From contig DBZJ01000232.1 in assembly GCA_002311635.1 (NCBI GenBank), positions 1 through 20,857 of the forward strand: DNA of 20,857 nt, in the 5' to 3' direction. Source of the stretch: Syntrophaceae bacterium UBA1163 (lineage in GTDB: Bacteria; Desulfobacterota; BSN033; UBA1163). The translations under genes were made by a program, and so were the position numbers. Under the pieces are notes generated by a model. The model saw nothing but the letters and a program-made list of their open reading frames with translations, was not told the DNA's origin and did no database searches. Shown here in pieces: positions 1 through 7,614 of the stretch (within the stretch, counting starts at the first letter, position 1; each line of letters begins with the position of its first letter).

Positions 1-2
1 GC

Positions 3-143
3 CGGGTGATAAGAAAAGAGTATCCGGAGCTTGAAGAGTTTTTGTGGGGAGATAGTTTTTGGCCGGATGGGTATTTTGCCGAGACAGTAGGCAACGTTGA
101 TGAAGAGGTCGTGCGGCGATACATAAGAGAACAACGTCGGTAA
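3..143 (+). CDS. tnpA: IS200/IS605-family transposase TnpA, 3' end only (partial)
   Basis: The open frame enters from the left edge and gives about 46 residues ending at TAA 141-143. The visible part contains FLWGDSFWPDGYF followed by VGNVDEEVVRRYI, the typical C-terminal block of Y1 single-strand transposases (Transposase_IS200, PF01797): a LWG-x-x-FW-x-DGYF strand and then a helix ending in RxYI. The catalytic Tyr and the HUH motif would lie upstream, outside the window. Such enzymes move a single DNA strand by recognising hairpins near the element ends, and one such hairpin lies 30 bases downstream. Family assignment is confident. Whether the full gene is intact, or is accompanied by a tnpB, cannot be seen. 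Confidence 0.85.
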   Translation, partial: RVIRKEYPELEEFLWGDSFWPDGYFAETVGNVDEEVVRRYIREQRR

Positions 144-153
144 TTGTGCCAGA

Positions 154-3036
154 TCATGTCAGCAGACCTGAAACCCTGGGCTTTAGCCCAGGGAGTGGTT
201 CATTTCCTTTCTTAATCTCCTTATAAAAATATTTTTGATAAGCTGCTCTATTAATAAGGATATCCTTAAATTGTGTTAGATAGCCAAAGGTTAATGGAAG
301 ATTCGAGCTCATCTCAGGCTCTTCATAACCTTTGCGCTCTTTGGGATCTTGAGCAACCAAAACGTAGAAGTTTGATTTTATTCCAAACTTAACTATATTC
401 CCTCCGCTCACTGCTGGGTATACAAGATCCTTTTCTATGGCAGTAGAAGTTGAAGGAATCTCTCTTTTCCCTCGCTCAATCATGTTTTCAACAACGAGGA
501 GCCCATCAGGACGCAAGTCTTTTATCCGGAGCCAGAAAACACCATAAGGTTCAACCCTTGCTCCGAGACGAGCTTGATAAGGGTTTTTCCCTTTCATTTT
601 TTCAGACCATTTCAGAGAAGAGACGGAGGCCGTTTGCCATGAAGAGTTGACTCTTGATGGGTCAACAGGGACAGCCTTCACTTCATCACGTGCTGTGTGA
701 GCCATTACTTCGGACAACGGCCAATCCGCCGAAACGGTCCCAGTCCCGGGAAGTCTTTTCCAAATTCGTACAGGAATTGGATAAGAAGTGGGTTTCCCTT
801 TCTCCAAAACAAATAAAGAGGTCTTATTGGCTGCCTGAAAAGGCTTGACGTCCACCATATCCTCCATGAGAGTGACGTGGAGTGGTATCTTTTTATCCTC
901 GATTTCAAATTTCCTAAATCCTTCCCCCGCCCCTTTTGATTTAAAAACCTCATGAGTAATGAGAAAGGCGAGTTTTCCGCCTTCTTTTAAATAATTGTCG
1001 CATGAGGCATATGTAAATAACATGGAGAAATCTTTCTCTCCTGCTCCCAGCCTCGCTTCATGGCCTTTTAAGGAAAAGAGTCCATATCGTTGCCAGAGAT
1101 CAAGAGTTCTTTTTCGATAGTCGTCTGACAAATACCCCCATCGTATCCATGGAGGATTGCCAATCACGTAATCAAAGCGCGCCAGATAGACAGGAGCAAA
1201 CGCGTTCTTGATGTAGCGAGCCCAGATTCCGTTCTCCCCCTGTTCCTCCAATTCTCTGATGCGAGCATAAACTCTTAAAAGGAGTTTTATCCCGCCCTCA
1301 GATAGCGGTAGTCTTTTCTTTAAAAGGGTTGAAAACTCTTCGGGACCTTGGTTGCCTTTCAGGCCAATTTCAATCAAATAGGTAAAATGGTCGATCTTCT
1401 CCTTATCTTGCATGTCAGATGGGAATAAGAAATCACCCTTGGTTGTCGAAAATGCCACACGTCCGAAATCGAGTTCGCCTTCTTTGCTTGCCCTGGTAGG
1501 CGCTAAAACTGAATCGCAAAGATAGACGGGGATGGAAATAGGTCTAACAAACGGAATGAACGGAGCGAAAGAGATCAGATAATTTGTCCTGGCAGCAAGG
1601 ACTGCCAGGGGATTAAGGTCAAATCCTACAATGTTGTTGAGAATGAGCCTTCCGATATTTCCCCAATCAATCTTTTTTCTTAACCTGCTCTTCTCGACCA
1701 CACGGTGAATAGCATCCACCAAAAATGTGCCAGATCCGCAGGCCGGGTCTAAGAATCGGATATTTGGGTCTCCCTGATAACCACTGCAATCTATCAAGTA
1801 TCCCGCCAACCAATCGGGTGTATAGAATTCACCGAGATCATGTCTAAGCTTCCTCGGAACAATCATCTCATAAAGCTTTTTCAAAAGATCATGAGTCCAG
1901 TCAGGTTCCAAAACAGGTGTGGCTGGTTCAAAGAACGAAAGCGCACGAACAATAGTGCGAAAGGTATTGGCAAGAGACTTATTCCATCCATCAAGATACC
2001 ATCGGAAGAAATCGGCTTCCAAGAAATTCTCAATTCCTTGGTCGATAAAATCGGCACCGGATTCAAGCCGTGATAATCTTTCTTTGAGGGAATCATCATC
2101 CAGAGCTCCAAGATCTTTCACAAAGGATGTGATGGTGCTTTCTCTCTGCATGGCAAGAAGTTCGACAGCTATGATTTTCATAAGAAAGGCGTAATAGGTA
2201 TGTATAGCAAAAAGAAGTTGTTTGAGTCTCACACCTCCTGGCATCTGGTAAAGATGTGCCGTCTCTTCGGCAGTTTTCTCAGCCTTGTCAAGCTCCTGGC
2301 CATAAACAACACCGAAAATCCTATCCCATTCAGTAAAGAAAGCTTTGACCCTCGATGGAGCGCTGAGCCTCTGGGCCCTCATGACTGCAGAATAGATTTC
2401 TGAAACAGCCTGCCGGGCAACCTCATGTTCTGGACCGAAGACTTCGCTAAGATCTTTAGCGGTAAGGGGTCTTCTCGCAGCAGCCCGGACAAAAATGAGA
2501 AGGTTTGTAAGACTATCCTTTGTGATAGGATACGGTCCTAAGGTGTGGAATCCAGCTTTGGCAATTTTTTCCGGGAATAACTCTCGCTGATCAGGTGCTA
2601 TTGGAAGAGGAGTAGAAATGACTTTGGCCCTCTGGGAATACCGCACAAACATAACCATTTTGCCATCGATTGATACTCCGATTGCTTTTTCAAGAAAAGC
2701 CTCTTCTTGTGGACGGTGTTTTATAGATTCTTCTAAAAGATATCTTTGAAGTTGTTTCTTGGCCTCTCTTTGGCCGGGCGCCGTTGCCAATTTACCTGGT
2801 ACTTTATATTCAATGATCAGATACCCATACACTGCATCCATCTTTGCTCTAAGGGCGGTCGCTTTTTCATAGGCAACAATGTCAATGTCTATTCCAATAT
2901 CCTTAAAAGATCTTCTCAGGATTGGCTCAACACGCATCTTTAAATCTTCCTCAGTGCGAGCCTCTGAGGCAGCCGAACGGATTTCATCGGCAATGCGTGC
3001 CGTGTTTATCTGCCAGTACTCTTTTTTTGCAGTCAT
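154..3036 (-). CDS. Type IIG-like restriction enzyme/N6-adenine methyltransferase (Eco57I class), 3' end replaced by IS sequence
   Basis: 960 residues as read. The N-terminus has a PD-(D/E)xK-like nuclease core: Asp67, then Glu76-x-Lys78 in LIIEYK. The middle is helical. The methyltransferase core follows: GEFYTP (402-407, motif X), FLDPACGSGTFL (428-439, SAM-binding motif I), GFDLNPLAVLAAR (471-483), and NPPW (627-630, catalytic motif IV of gamma-class N6-adenine enzymes). Residues after about 780 would be the start of target recognition. Known enzymes of this class carry cleavage and methylation in one chain. From about residue 945 the reading runs into the IS right end, giving a tail ending PRVSGLLT and a stop at 154-156. 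Relatives usually continue past this point, so recognition may be lost. The ATG at 3036 has only a weak ribosome site but a good promoter upstream. No partner gene is visible, so it is probably transcribed alone. Domain call is confident; activity is doubtful. Confidence 0.85.
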   Translation of the reverse strand: MTAKKEYWQINTARIADEIRSAASEARTEEDLKMRVEPILRRSFKDIGIDIDIVAYEKATALRAKMDAVYGYLIIEYKVPGKLATAPGQREAKKQLQRYLLEESIKHRPQEEAFLEKAIGVSIDGKMVMFVRYSQRAKVISTPLPIAPDQRELFPEKIAKAGFHTLGPYPITKDSLTNLLIFVRAAARRPLTAKDLSEVFGPEHEVARQAVSEIYSAVMRAQRLSAPSRVKAFFTEWDRIFGVVYGQELDKAEKTAEETAHLYQMPGGVRLKQLLFAIHTYYAFLMKIIAVELLAMQRESTITSFVKDLGALDDDSLKERLSRLESGADFIDQGIENFLEADFFRWYLDGWNKSLANTFRTIVRALSFFEPATPVLEPDWTHDLLKKLYEMIVPRKLRHDLGEFYTPDWLAGYLIDCSGYQGDPNIRFLDPACGSGTFLVDAIHRVVEKSRLRKKIDWGNIGRLILNNIVGFDLNPLAVLAARTNYLISFAPFIPFVRPISIPVYLCDSVLAPTRASKEGELDFGRVAFSTTKGDFLFPSDMQDKEKIDHFTYLIEIGLKGNQGPEEFSTLLKKRLPLSEGGIKLLLRVYARIRELEEQGENGIWARYIKNAFAPVYLARFDYVIGNPPWIRWGYLSDDYRKRTLDLWQRYGLFSLKGHEARLGAGEKDFSMLFTYASCDNYLKEGGKLAFLITHEVFKSKGAGEGFRKFEIEDKKIPLHVTLMEDMVDVKPFQAANKTSLFVLEKGKPTSYPIPVRIWKRLPGTGTVSADWPLSEVMAHTARDEVKAVPVDPSRVNSSWQTASVSSLKWSEKMKGKNPYQARLGARVEPYGVFWLRIKDLRPDGLLVVENMIERGKREIPSTSTAIEKDLVYPAVSGGNIVKFGIKSNFYVLVAQDPKERKGYEEPEMSSNLPLTFGYLTQFKDILINRAAYQKYFYKEIKKGNEPLPGLKPRVSGLLT
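174..193. repeat. Subterminal hairpin of the IS200/IS605 right end
   Basis: CCCTGGGCT at 174-182 pairs with AGCCCAGGG at 185-193. As an 8-bp stem it leaves a TTTA loop. Position and shape match the imperfect palindromes that TnpA of this family binds at its right end. On the minus strand the same bases are read as codons of the truncated methylase. Confidence 0.75.
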
Positions 3037-3076
3037 TGGGAGTGCAGGGAAAAGCGTGACTTTACAATTTTACAAC

Positions 3077-3105
3077 AGTTTAATAATCTTGGAGAAAACT
3101 GTCAA
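3077..3105 (-). promoter_or_regulatory. Probable sigma-70-type promoter of the restriction-methylation gene
   Basis: On the minus strand TTGACA (3100-3105) is separated by 17 bases from TAAACT (3077-3082). This predicts a start near 3070 and a leader of about 33 bases before the ATG at 3036. The -35 is a perfect consensus and the spacing is ideal; the -10 matches 4 of 6. It lies in the only gap upstream of this gene. Confidence 0.55.
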
Positions 3106-3130
3106 TGTGAATTTTTGGGCAGAATTGTAG

Positions 3131-3188
3131 CGGCGTCGTTTATTGATAAGGGCATATATGATTTCGTCGGCAGTGAATGCCGACGCCG
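3131..3188 (-). terminator. Inverted repeat downstream of the M16 operon, possible terminator
   Basis: CGTCGGCA (3165-3172) pairs with TGCCGACG (3178-3185) around a 5-base loop. The right arm can instead pair over a longer range: CGACGCCG 3181-3188 with CGGCGTCG 3131-3138. It sits 14 bases past the stop of the second M16 gene and just before the promoter of the next gene. There is no run of T after the stem on the minus strand, so a factor-independent terminator is not well supported. The two pairings are mutually exclusive. Confidence 0.3.
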
Positions 3189-3198
3189 AGCTTCCTGC

Positions 3199-4578
3199 TT
3201 ATTCCATGCCTGCTTCCTGCAGGTTGGCGACGATGACGAGGACATATTCTTGGGGGTGAAGGTATTTTTTCGCAACCCGGAGCACTTCTTCCCGCGTGAC
3301 GGATCGGATAAGGGAAGGGTACTTTTCAGGATAATCGAGGCCTAAGCCGTAGTACTCCACCTGGGTGAGAAAACTAGCCAGCTTCGACTGGGTGTCAAAC
3401 CGCATTGGAAAACTGCCGATGAGATATTTCTTGGCCCCCTCCAGTTCTTTATCCGAAACGAGTTCCTTTTGCATCCGCTCCATCTGTTGGAGTGAGAGCG
3501 AGATAACCTCCTTTGCAGAGGAATTTTTCGTCTGGAGGACGACCTGGAAAGAACCTGGATATTTTCCGGGATCGAAAAAGCTTGCGACAGAATAGGCCAG
3601 TCCCCGCTTGTTTCTGATCACCTCCGTCAGGCGAGAGGCAAAACCTCCGCCCCCGAGAATATAGTTCATGACCGTGAGGGCATAAAAGTCAGGATTCTCC
3701 CGGGTGACACCGGCGTTGCCGAGGATGACGTTGGCTTGAGTGATCGGCCGGTCGATCTTCACTGTCTTCTGCGCTTTTTCAAACTCGACTATAAAAGGCA
3801 GCGTGGGGATTTCACCCACAGTCCATTTTTCAAGACGGGGCACAAGTCTCGTCTTAATCTCCTCATGGGTCATGTCCCCCACAACGGTCAGAATGGCGTT
3901 GTTGGGATGATAATAGGAACGGTAAAATCGGACGACCTTTTCCCGCGTGAGCCTGGGAACGGATTCCTTCGTCCCTAAAACAGGATGGGCGTAAGGACTG
4001 TTGAGAAAAAGGGCCTTCTGAAAGGCTTTTTCAGCAACCTCTTCGGGCTGATCTTCTTCCGATTGAATCGCTGCCAACGTCCTTTCCACTTCTCTACGGA
4101 TCTCCTCGTCAGGAAAAATAGGTTGAGTGAGGGCCTCCATGAAGAGATCAAGCCCTTTGTCCAGATCCTTCTTCAAAATCCGGAGGCTAAGTGTCGCATA
4201 GTCCCTTCCAGAAGAGGCATTGAGAGAAGCCCCCATAAAATCGAGTTCCTCGTTGATCTGATTGATCGTGTGGTTTGATGTTCCGTGAAGAAGCCCTCTC
4301 GCGGTTAGGTATGCCAGACCCTCTTCTCCGGAAGGATCTCTCCGAGATCCCGAGTCGATGAGGAGTTGTAATGTAACAAACGGCAGGGAATGTTCCTCAG
4401 AAGCGAGAAGAATAAGATGATTTGGAAGAATCATTCTCTGGACCGGGGGCATGGCCCGGAGGTTGCCATCCGGCAGACCCATCCAGAGAAGGAAAAAAGT
4501 GAGAATCAGGAGGAGGTATTTGGGTTTCGGATTGCGGAACGCCGATTGCGGAATCAAAAATCTAAAGACTGAAAGCAT
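3199..4578 (-). CDS. M16 family peptidase-like protein, non-catalytic partner subunit (R/Y-pair type), exported
   Basis: 459 residues from ATG 4578, preferred because AAGGAAAGGG lies 8 bases upstream; a GTG at 4632 would add 18 residues without a clear ribosome site. A signal peptide follows an unusually long n-region (hydrophobic YLLLILTFFLLWMGL, likely cut after LRA at 42). Two M16 halves follow (about 45-240 and 265-455). Where zinc peptidases have HxxEH this protein has Tyr90, Ala93, Arg94 in GLAYLTARGLLHGT, so it cannot bind the catalytic zinc. It retains the glycine-rich GGGGFASRL (309-317) and the substrate-binding Arg322/Tyr329 pair (RNKRGLAY). Its upstream neighbour has the reverse pattern. 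Heterodimeric M16B enzymes such as mitochondrial processing peptidase and the Sphingomonas pair SPH2681/SPH2682 split the functions this way. It is second in the operon, 107 bases after its partner. Confidence 0.88.
   Translation of the reverse strand: MLSVFRFLIPQSAFRNPKPKYLLLILTFFLLWMGLPDGNLRAMPPVQRMILPNHLILLASEEHSLPFVTLQLLIDSGSRRDPSGEEGLAYLTARGLLHGTSNHTINQINEELDFMGASLNASSGRDYATLSLRILKKDLDKGLDLFMEALTQPIFPDEEIRREVERTLAAIQSEEDQPEEVAEKAFQKALFLNSPYAHPVLGTKESVPRLTREKVVRFYRSYYHPNNAILTVVGDMTHEEIKTRLVPRLEKWTVGEIPTLPFIVEFEKAQKTVKIDRPITQANVILGNAGVTRENPDFYALTVMNYILGGGGFASRLTEVIRNKRGLAYSVASFFDPGKYPGSFQVVLQTKNSSAKEVISLSLQQMERMQKELVSDKELEGAKKYLIGSFPMRFDTQSKLASFLTQVEYYGLGLDYPEKYPSLIRSVTREEVLRVAKKYLHPQEYVLVIVANLQEAGME
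4528..4555. repeat. Two-unit 14-bp direct repeat inside the signal-peptide coding region
   Basis: CGGATTGCGGAACG (4528-4541) is followed directly by CCGATTGCGGAATC (4542-4555), 11 of 14 bases alike. Read on the minus strand it encodes IPQSAFRNPK in the n-region of the exported M16 partner. I recall repeats of this type (GATTGCGGA units) as common between genes in metagenomic and deltaproteobacterial sequences; that is memory, not a search. Confidence 0.5.
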
Positions 4579-4685
4579 GATTTTTTCCCTTTCCTTTGTC
4601 TGGAACGTCGACTTCCTCCCTGTCCAGCGCACGGTCTATTGGTCGTCTGGACCGGGGCGGGCAGGGAGATCGAGTGTAGAGGTTC

Positions 4686-6071
4686 CTATCTAATCATTCT
4701 TTCTTTGGTCGGAGATCCTTCTGGGGCAGGCTTTCCTTCTTTGGGCGGAAGAGGAATGAGAATGCCCACTGTTCGATTATCCGGGATCAGATATTTTTTT
4801 GCAACCCGCTGGATCTCTTCGGGCGAAACTTTTCGAACGGAAGGAAGGTAGTTATCAATCGCCCTCCATGTCAGGGCAATCTCATGCTGGGCGAGTAGCA
4901 GGCCCTGGTAGAAAAGGGAATCCTGGCCAAATATAAAGGAAGCTTCAATCTGATTCTTTGCCTTTTCCAGTTCGTGCGCCCCCACGAATTCTTTTTTCAG
5001 TCGTTCCACTTCCTGATCCAAGGCTTTCTCCACTTCGGCCACCTCTTTGCCCGGCAGAAGTTCTGCTGAAAGATAGAAGAGACCCGGATCCCGGGAGAGA
5101 AGAGACTGATCTGCGTCCACACTTAGGACAAGCCGTTTCTCCCGTACAAGACTCTGGTATAACCTTGAACTTTTTCCTGCTGAGAGCAGCGAAGCGATCA
5201 CTTCGAGAGCGTAACTATCCTGCTCTCGAAGGTTGGGGACATGATATCCCATCACGATATAAGGAAGCTGAGCCTCCTTCTTCATAAAGACTCTCCGCTC
5301 ACCTGTCTGCGTTGGGTCCACATCTTTTTCCTGGCTCGGCGCGATCCCCTTTGGTATCGAGCCAAATGCCTTTTCAATTTTCGGAAGCAGTTCTTGCCTC
5401 TTGAAATCTCCTACCACGATGAGAATGGCATTGACAGGGTTGTAATAAGTTCTGTAGTGAGCTTTTAGGTCCTCCAGTGTAAACCCCTCGATATCTTCTT
5501 TCCATCCAATCGTGGGCCAGTGATAGGGCGAGGTCAGAAATGCCGTGGCCTCCATATGCTCCTGGAGGTTGGCTTGGGGGTTATCCTCTGTGCGGAGCCT
5601 CCGTTCTTCCATGACCACCATTCGCTCGGTCCGGAAGTCCTCCTCCCGGAGAAGAAGGTTCTGCATCCTATCCGATTCCAGATCGATTGAGACCTGGGAT
5701 CGGTCTGCGCTGATATTTTCGAAGTAAGCCGTATAGTCACGGGAAGTAAAGGCGTTGTCATTTCCACCGTTCTCCTGGATGATTTTTGAAAAGTCCTCAG
5801 GGCCGACCTTCTCCGTTCCCTTGAACATCATATGTTCGAGCATATGGGAAAGACCTGTCTTTCCCCACGCCTCGTTCCGAGATCCAACGCGGTACCAGAC
5901 CTGAAAGGTGACAAGAGGCGCTTTATGATTTTCAAGAAGGATCACCTTCAGGCCGTTGGGCAGAACGGTTTCAAAGACATTCTCCTTCAATCCCGCTTCT
6001 GAAATCGTTGAGAAAAGAAGAGAGAGGAACAGGAAAAGAAAAATTGTTCTGGTTCGCAAATGACGTCTCAA
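4686..6071 (-). CDS. M16 family zinc peptidase, catalytic subunit, exported
   Basis: 461 residues from a TTG start at 6071, chosen because GGAGG lies 6 bases upstream and the signal peptide follows at once (RTIFLFLFLSLLFSTISEA, likely cut after Ala26). The zinc site is complete: His76-x-x-Glu79-His80 in GLSHMLEHMMFKGT, with a distal Glu at 155/156 in VVMEERR. An inactive M16 C-terminal half follows (about 255-450). At the site of the substrate-binding R/Y pair it has Arg310 but Ser317 (REKRLVLS) in place of Tyr, so it probably relies on the downstream subunit. Known M16B enzymes degrade peptides, including leader peptides, in a clam-shell chamber; periplasmic action is inferred from the signal peptide. 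It is first of a two-gene operon. The tail PPKEGKPAPEGSPTKER is low-complexity. Confidence 0.92.
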   Translation of the reverse strand: MRRHLRTRTIFLFLFLSLLFSTISEAGLKENVFETVLPNGLKVILLENHKAPLVTFQVWYRVGSRNEAWGKTGLSHMLEHMMFKGTEKVGPEDFSKIIQENGGNDNAFTSRDYTAYFENISADRSQVSIDLESDRMQNLLLREEDFRTERMVVMEERRLRTEDNPQANLQEHMEATAFLTSPYHWPTIGWKEDIEGFTLEDLKAHYRTYYNPVNAILIVVGDFKRQELLPKIEKAFGSIPKGIAPSQEKDVDPTQTGERRVFMKKEAQLPYIVMGYHVPNLREQDSYALEVIASLLSAGKSSRLYQSLVREKRLVLSVDADQSLLSRDPGLFYLSAELLPGKEVAEVEKALDQEVERLKKEFVGAHELEKAKNQIEASFIFGQDSLFYQGLLLAQHEIALTWRAIDNYLPSVRKVSPEEIQRVAKKYLIPDNRTVGILIPLPPKEGKPAPEGSPTKERMIR

Positions 6072-6154
6072 TTTTGGCCTCCGTTCCTATAAATCCTCAG
6101 CTTTAGACGTGCAAGGACCTCACACAAAGATCACCAACAAATGATGAAAAATAA

Positions 6155-6214
6155 ATGGGTCAAACCCTGTATTTTACACCCGCAAAGACATTATATTGGG
6201 CTCGCGCTGTTTAA
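6155..6214 (+). pseudogene. Short plus-strand reading frame, degenerate relative of the one at 16118
   Basis: ATG 6155 opens a 19-codon frame, MGQTLYFTPAKTLYWARAV, that stops at TAA 6212-6214. From 6149 to 6202 the DNA matches 16112-16165 without gaps at about 40 of 54 positions by eye. The peptides align as MGxx(L/V)YFxxxxT(L/V)Yx A, with conservative swaps. The match begins just before the ATG (AAATAAATGGGT in both). It may be the stump of a small gene or a shared regulatory or repeat sequence. No clear ribosome site is seen. It lies in the gap between two minus-strand genes and overlaps the leader of the M16 operon in antisense. Confidence 0.25.
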
Positions 6215-6239
6215 GATGGTTGTCTATAGGATTATGTGA

Positions 6240-6248
6240 ATTATACCA
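6240..6248 (-). promoter_or_regulatory. Candidate extended -10 promoter for the M16 operon
   Basis: The minus strand reads TGGTATAAT, a TGn-extended perfect -10 box, about 170 bases upstream of the TTG start. No good -35 lies 17 bases above it, as is usual for extended -10 promoters. A second perfect TATAAT lies at 6190-6195 without TGn or a -35. Confidence 0.4.
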
Positions 6249-6303
6249 AACCTTTCCCGAGAACACATCATTTAATTTTGGAAAGAGAGTGGTTACCACA
6301 TTT

Positions 6304-7599
6304 TTAGTGGCCAGTTTGTATTTTTATTTCCGATTTTTCTGAGAGGATGCCCTTTCTTACGTAAATGGGGCGAACCATTTTCCTTATGAGCGGAAGTTTC
6401 CTGGCGAACAGGAAGGAACCTAAAATGCATGAGGCTCCCCCGATGATTAAGGTATTGGACGCTCCGATTCTGGCCGCCAGGCTGCCTCCAGCCAGGCTTC
6501 CGAAAGGGGCCATCCCCATGAATGCCATCACATAAAGGCTCATCATCCGGCCCCTCTTATCCTCATCCACCACGGTCTGGATGATCGTGTTACTCGACGC
6601 CATTTGAACCATCATGCCGAAACCGATGACCAACAAGAGAAACAATGAGAGCCACAAGGCATGAGAAAGGGAAAAAGAGATCAGTCCAATTCCAAAGATT
6701 CCGGCAGCGATCACAATGATTTTTCCCAGTCCAAGCACACTTCTTCGGGAGGCGAGGAAAATGGCCCCGATGACAGCGCCCACGCCGATCGCTGCCATCA
6801 AAAAGCCGTAGGTCTGTGATCCGCCATGAAGGATGTTTTTAGCGAAAACGGGCATGAGGATTGTAATCGCCATTCCCACCATGCTAATCCATCCAAGAAA
6901 AAAAAGAACGGACCGGATGGGCGGGAAGCCAAAGGCGTAGGCGAAGCCTTCTTTGAGCTCGTTTAAAATATGGTGCCTCTCGGATGGCCCTTTATGGAAG
7001 GTCACCTTCATGGCCAACAGAGCGATGATCACGGCAAGAAAACTGAGGCCGTTGAAGAAAAAACACATCCCTTCTCCCAGGATGGAGATGAGTACGCCAG
7101 CGACGGAGGGTCCCACCAGCCTTGCGCCATTAAAGAGGAATGAGTTCAGAGCGATGGCGTTTCCCAGATCCTCTCTCTTTTCCACCATTTGGACGACGAA
7201 TGCCTGACGAGTGGGCATATCAAAGGCGTTCACGAATCCGAGGAAGAAGGCAAGAATGATAAGATGGTGGACGGCGATGACGCCTGTGAGAGTCAGAGCA
7301 GCCAAAATAAAGGCCTGTACCATGGCCAGGGACTGGGTGGCAATCAGGATGCGGTGACGGTTCCACCGGTCTGAAAGGACGCCGGCAAAGGGGGAGAAGA
7401 TGAAACTGCAAATCTGGCTTGAAAATCCGATGATACCAAGAAGGAAGACTGAATTTGTCAGGCGATAAACCAGCCAGCTCATTGCAATCTGCTGCATCCA
7501 GGTGCCGATCAAAGAGATACCTTGACCGCCGAAAAAGAGGCGATAATTTCGCGAATAGAGAGCCCGGAAGATCAGGCTTAACCCTTTTGGATCATTCAT
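6304..7599 (-). CDS. MFS transporter, EntS/MFS_3-like exporter
   Basis: 431 residues with about 12 hydrophobic segments. The loop between helices 2 and 3 carries the MFS signature GVLSDRWNRHRIL (73-85; Asp78 and the basic residues conserved). An N-terminal LYSRNYRLFFGGQGISLIG and a later DEDKRGRMMSL are typical of the MFS_3 (PF05977) group that includes the enterobactin exporter EntS. The family is proton-driven; substrates range widely, and none can be assigned here. Length is normal. The ATG at 7599 lacks a recognisable Shine-Dalgarno, so the start is moderately sure. The C-terminus (RPIYVRKGILSEKSEIKIQ) is polar and cytoplasmic. It is separated from lepB upstream by 209 bases, so it may have its own promoter; no siderophore genes are nearby. 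Confidence 0.85.
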   Translation of the reverse strand: MNDPKGLSLIFRALYSRNYRLFFGGQGISLIGTWMQQIAMSWLVYRLTNSVFLLGIIGFSSQICSFIFSPFAGVLSDRWNRHRILIATQSLAMVQAFILAALTLTGVIAVHHLIILAFFLGFVNAFDMPTRQAFVVQMVEKREDLGNAIALNSFLFNGARLVGPSVAGVLISILGEGMCFFFNGLSFLAVIIALLAMKVTFHKGPSERHHILNELKEGFAYAFGFPPIRSVLFFLGWISMVGMAITILMPVFAKNILHGGSQTYGFLMAAIGVGAVIGAIFLASRRSVLGLGKIIVIAAGIFGIGLISFSLSHALWLSLFLLLVIGFGMMVQMASSNTIIQTVVDEDKRGRMMSLYVMAFMGMAPFGSLAGGSLAARIGASNTLIIGGASCILGSFLFARKLPLIRKMVRPIYVRKGILSEKSEIKIQTGH

Positions 7600-7614
7600 A
7601 TGGATTTTCGTAAA

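Larger units (their letters stand above)
1..203 (+). mobile_element. Right end of an IS200/IS605-type insertion sequence
   Basis: The tnpA 3' end is followed after about 30 bases by a perfect hairpin (174-193) and then GTGGTTCAT (195-203), the usual order at the right end of this family. The exact tip cannot be fixed without an empty site but should lie at about 200-203. The left end is outside the window. The element has inserted into the 3' part of the convergent restriction-methylation gene, whose last 15 or so codons now come from the element. Confidence 0.75.

Noticed and set aside
154..3036. Interpreting the methylase as part of a BREX (PglX) or DISARM system
   Set aside because: It has its own N-terminal nuclease-like core and no companion defence genes lie nearby; the visible neighbours are M16 peptidases and an IS.
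6286..6306. GTGGTTACCAC followed by ATTTTT as a plus-strand terminator
   Set aside because: The stem is only 4-5 bp and no established plus-strand transcript precedes it.
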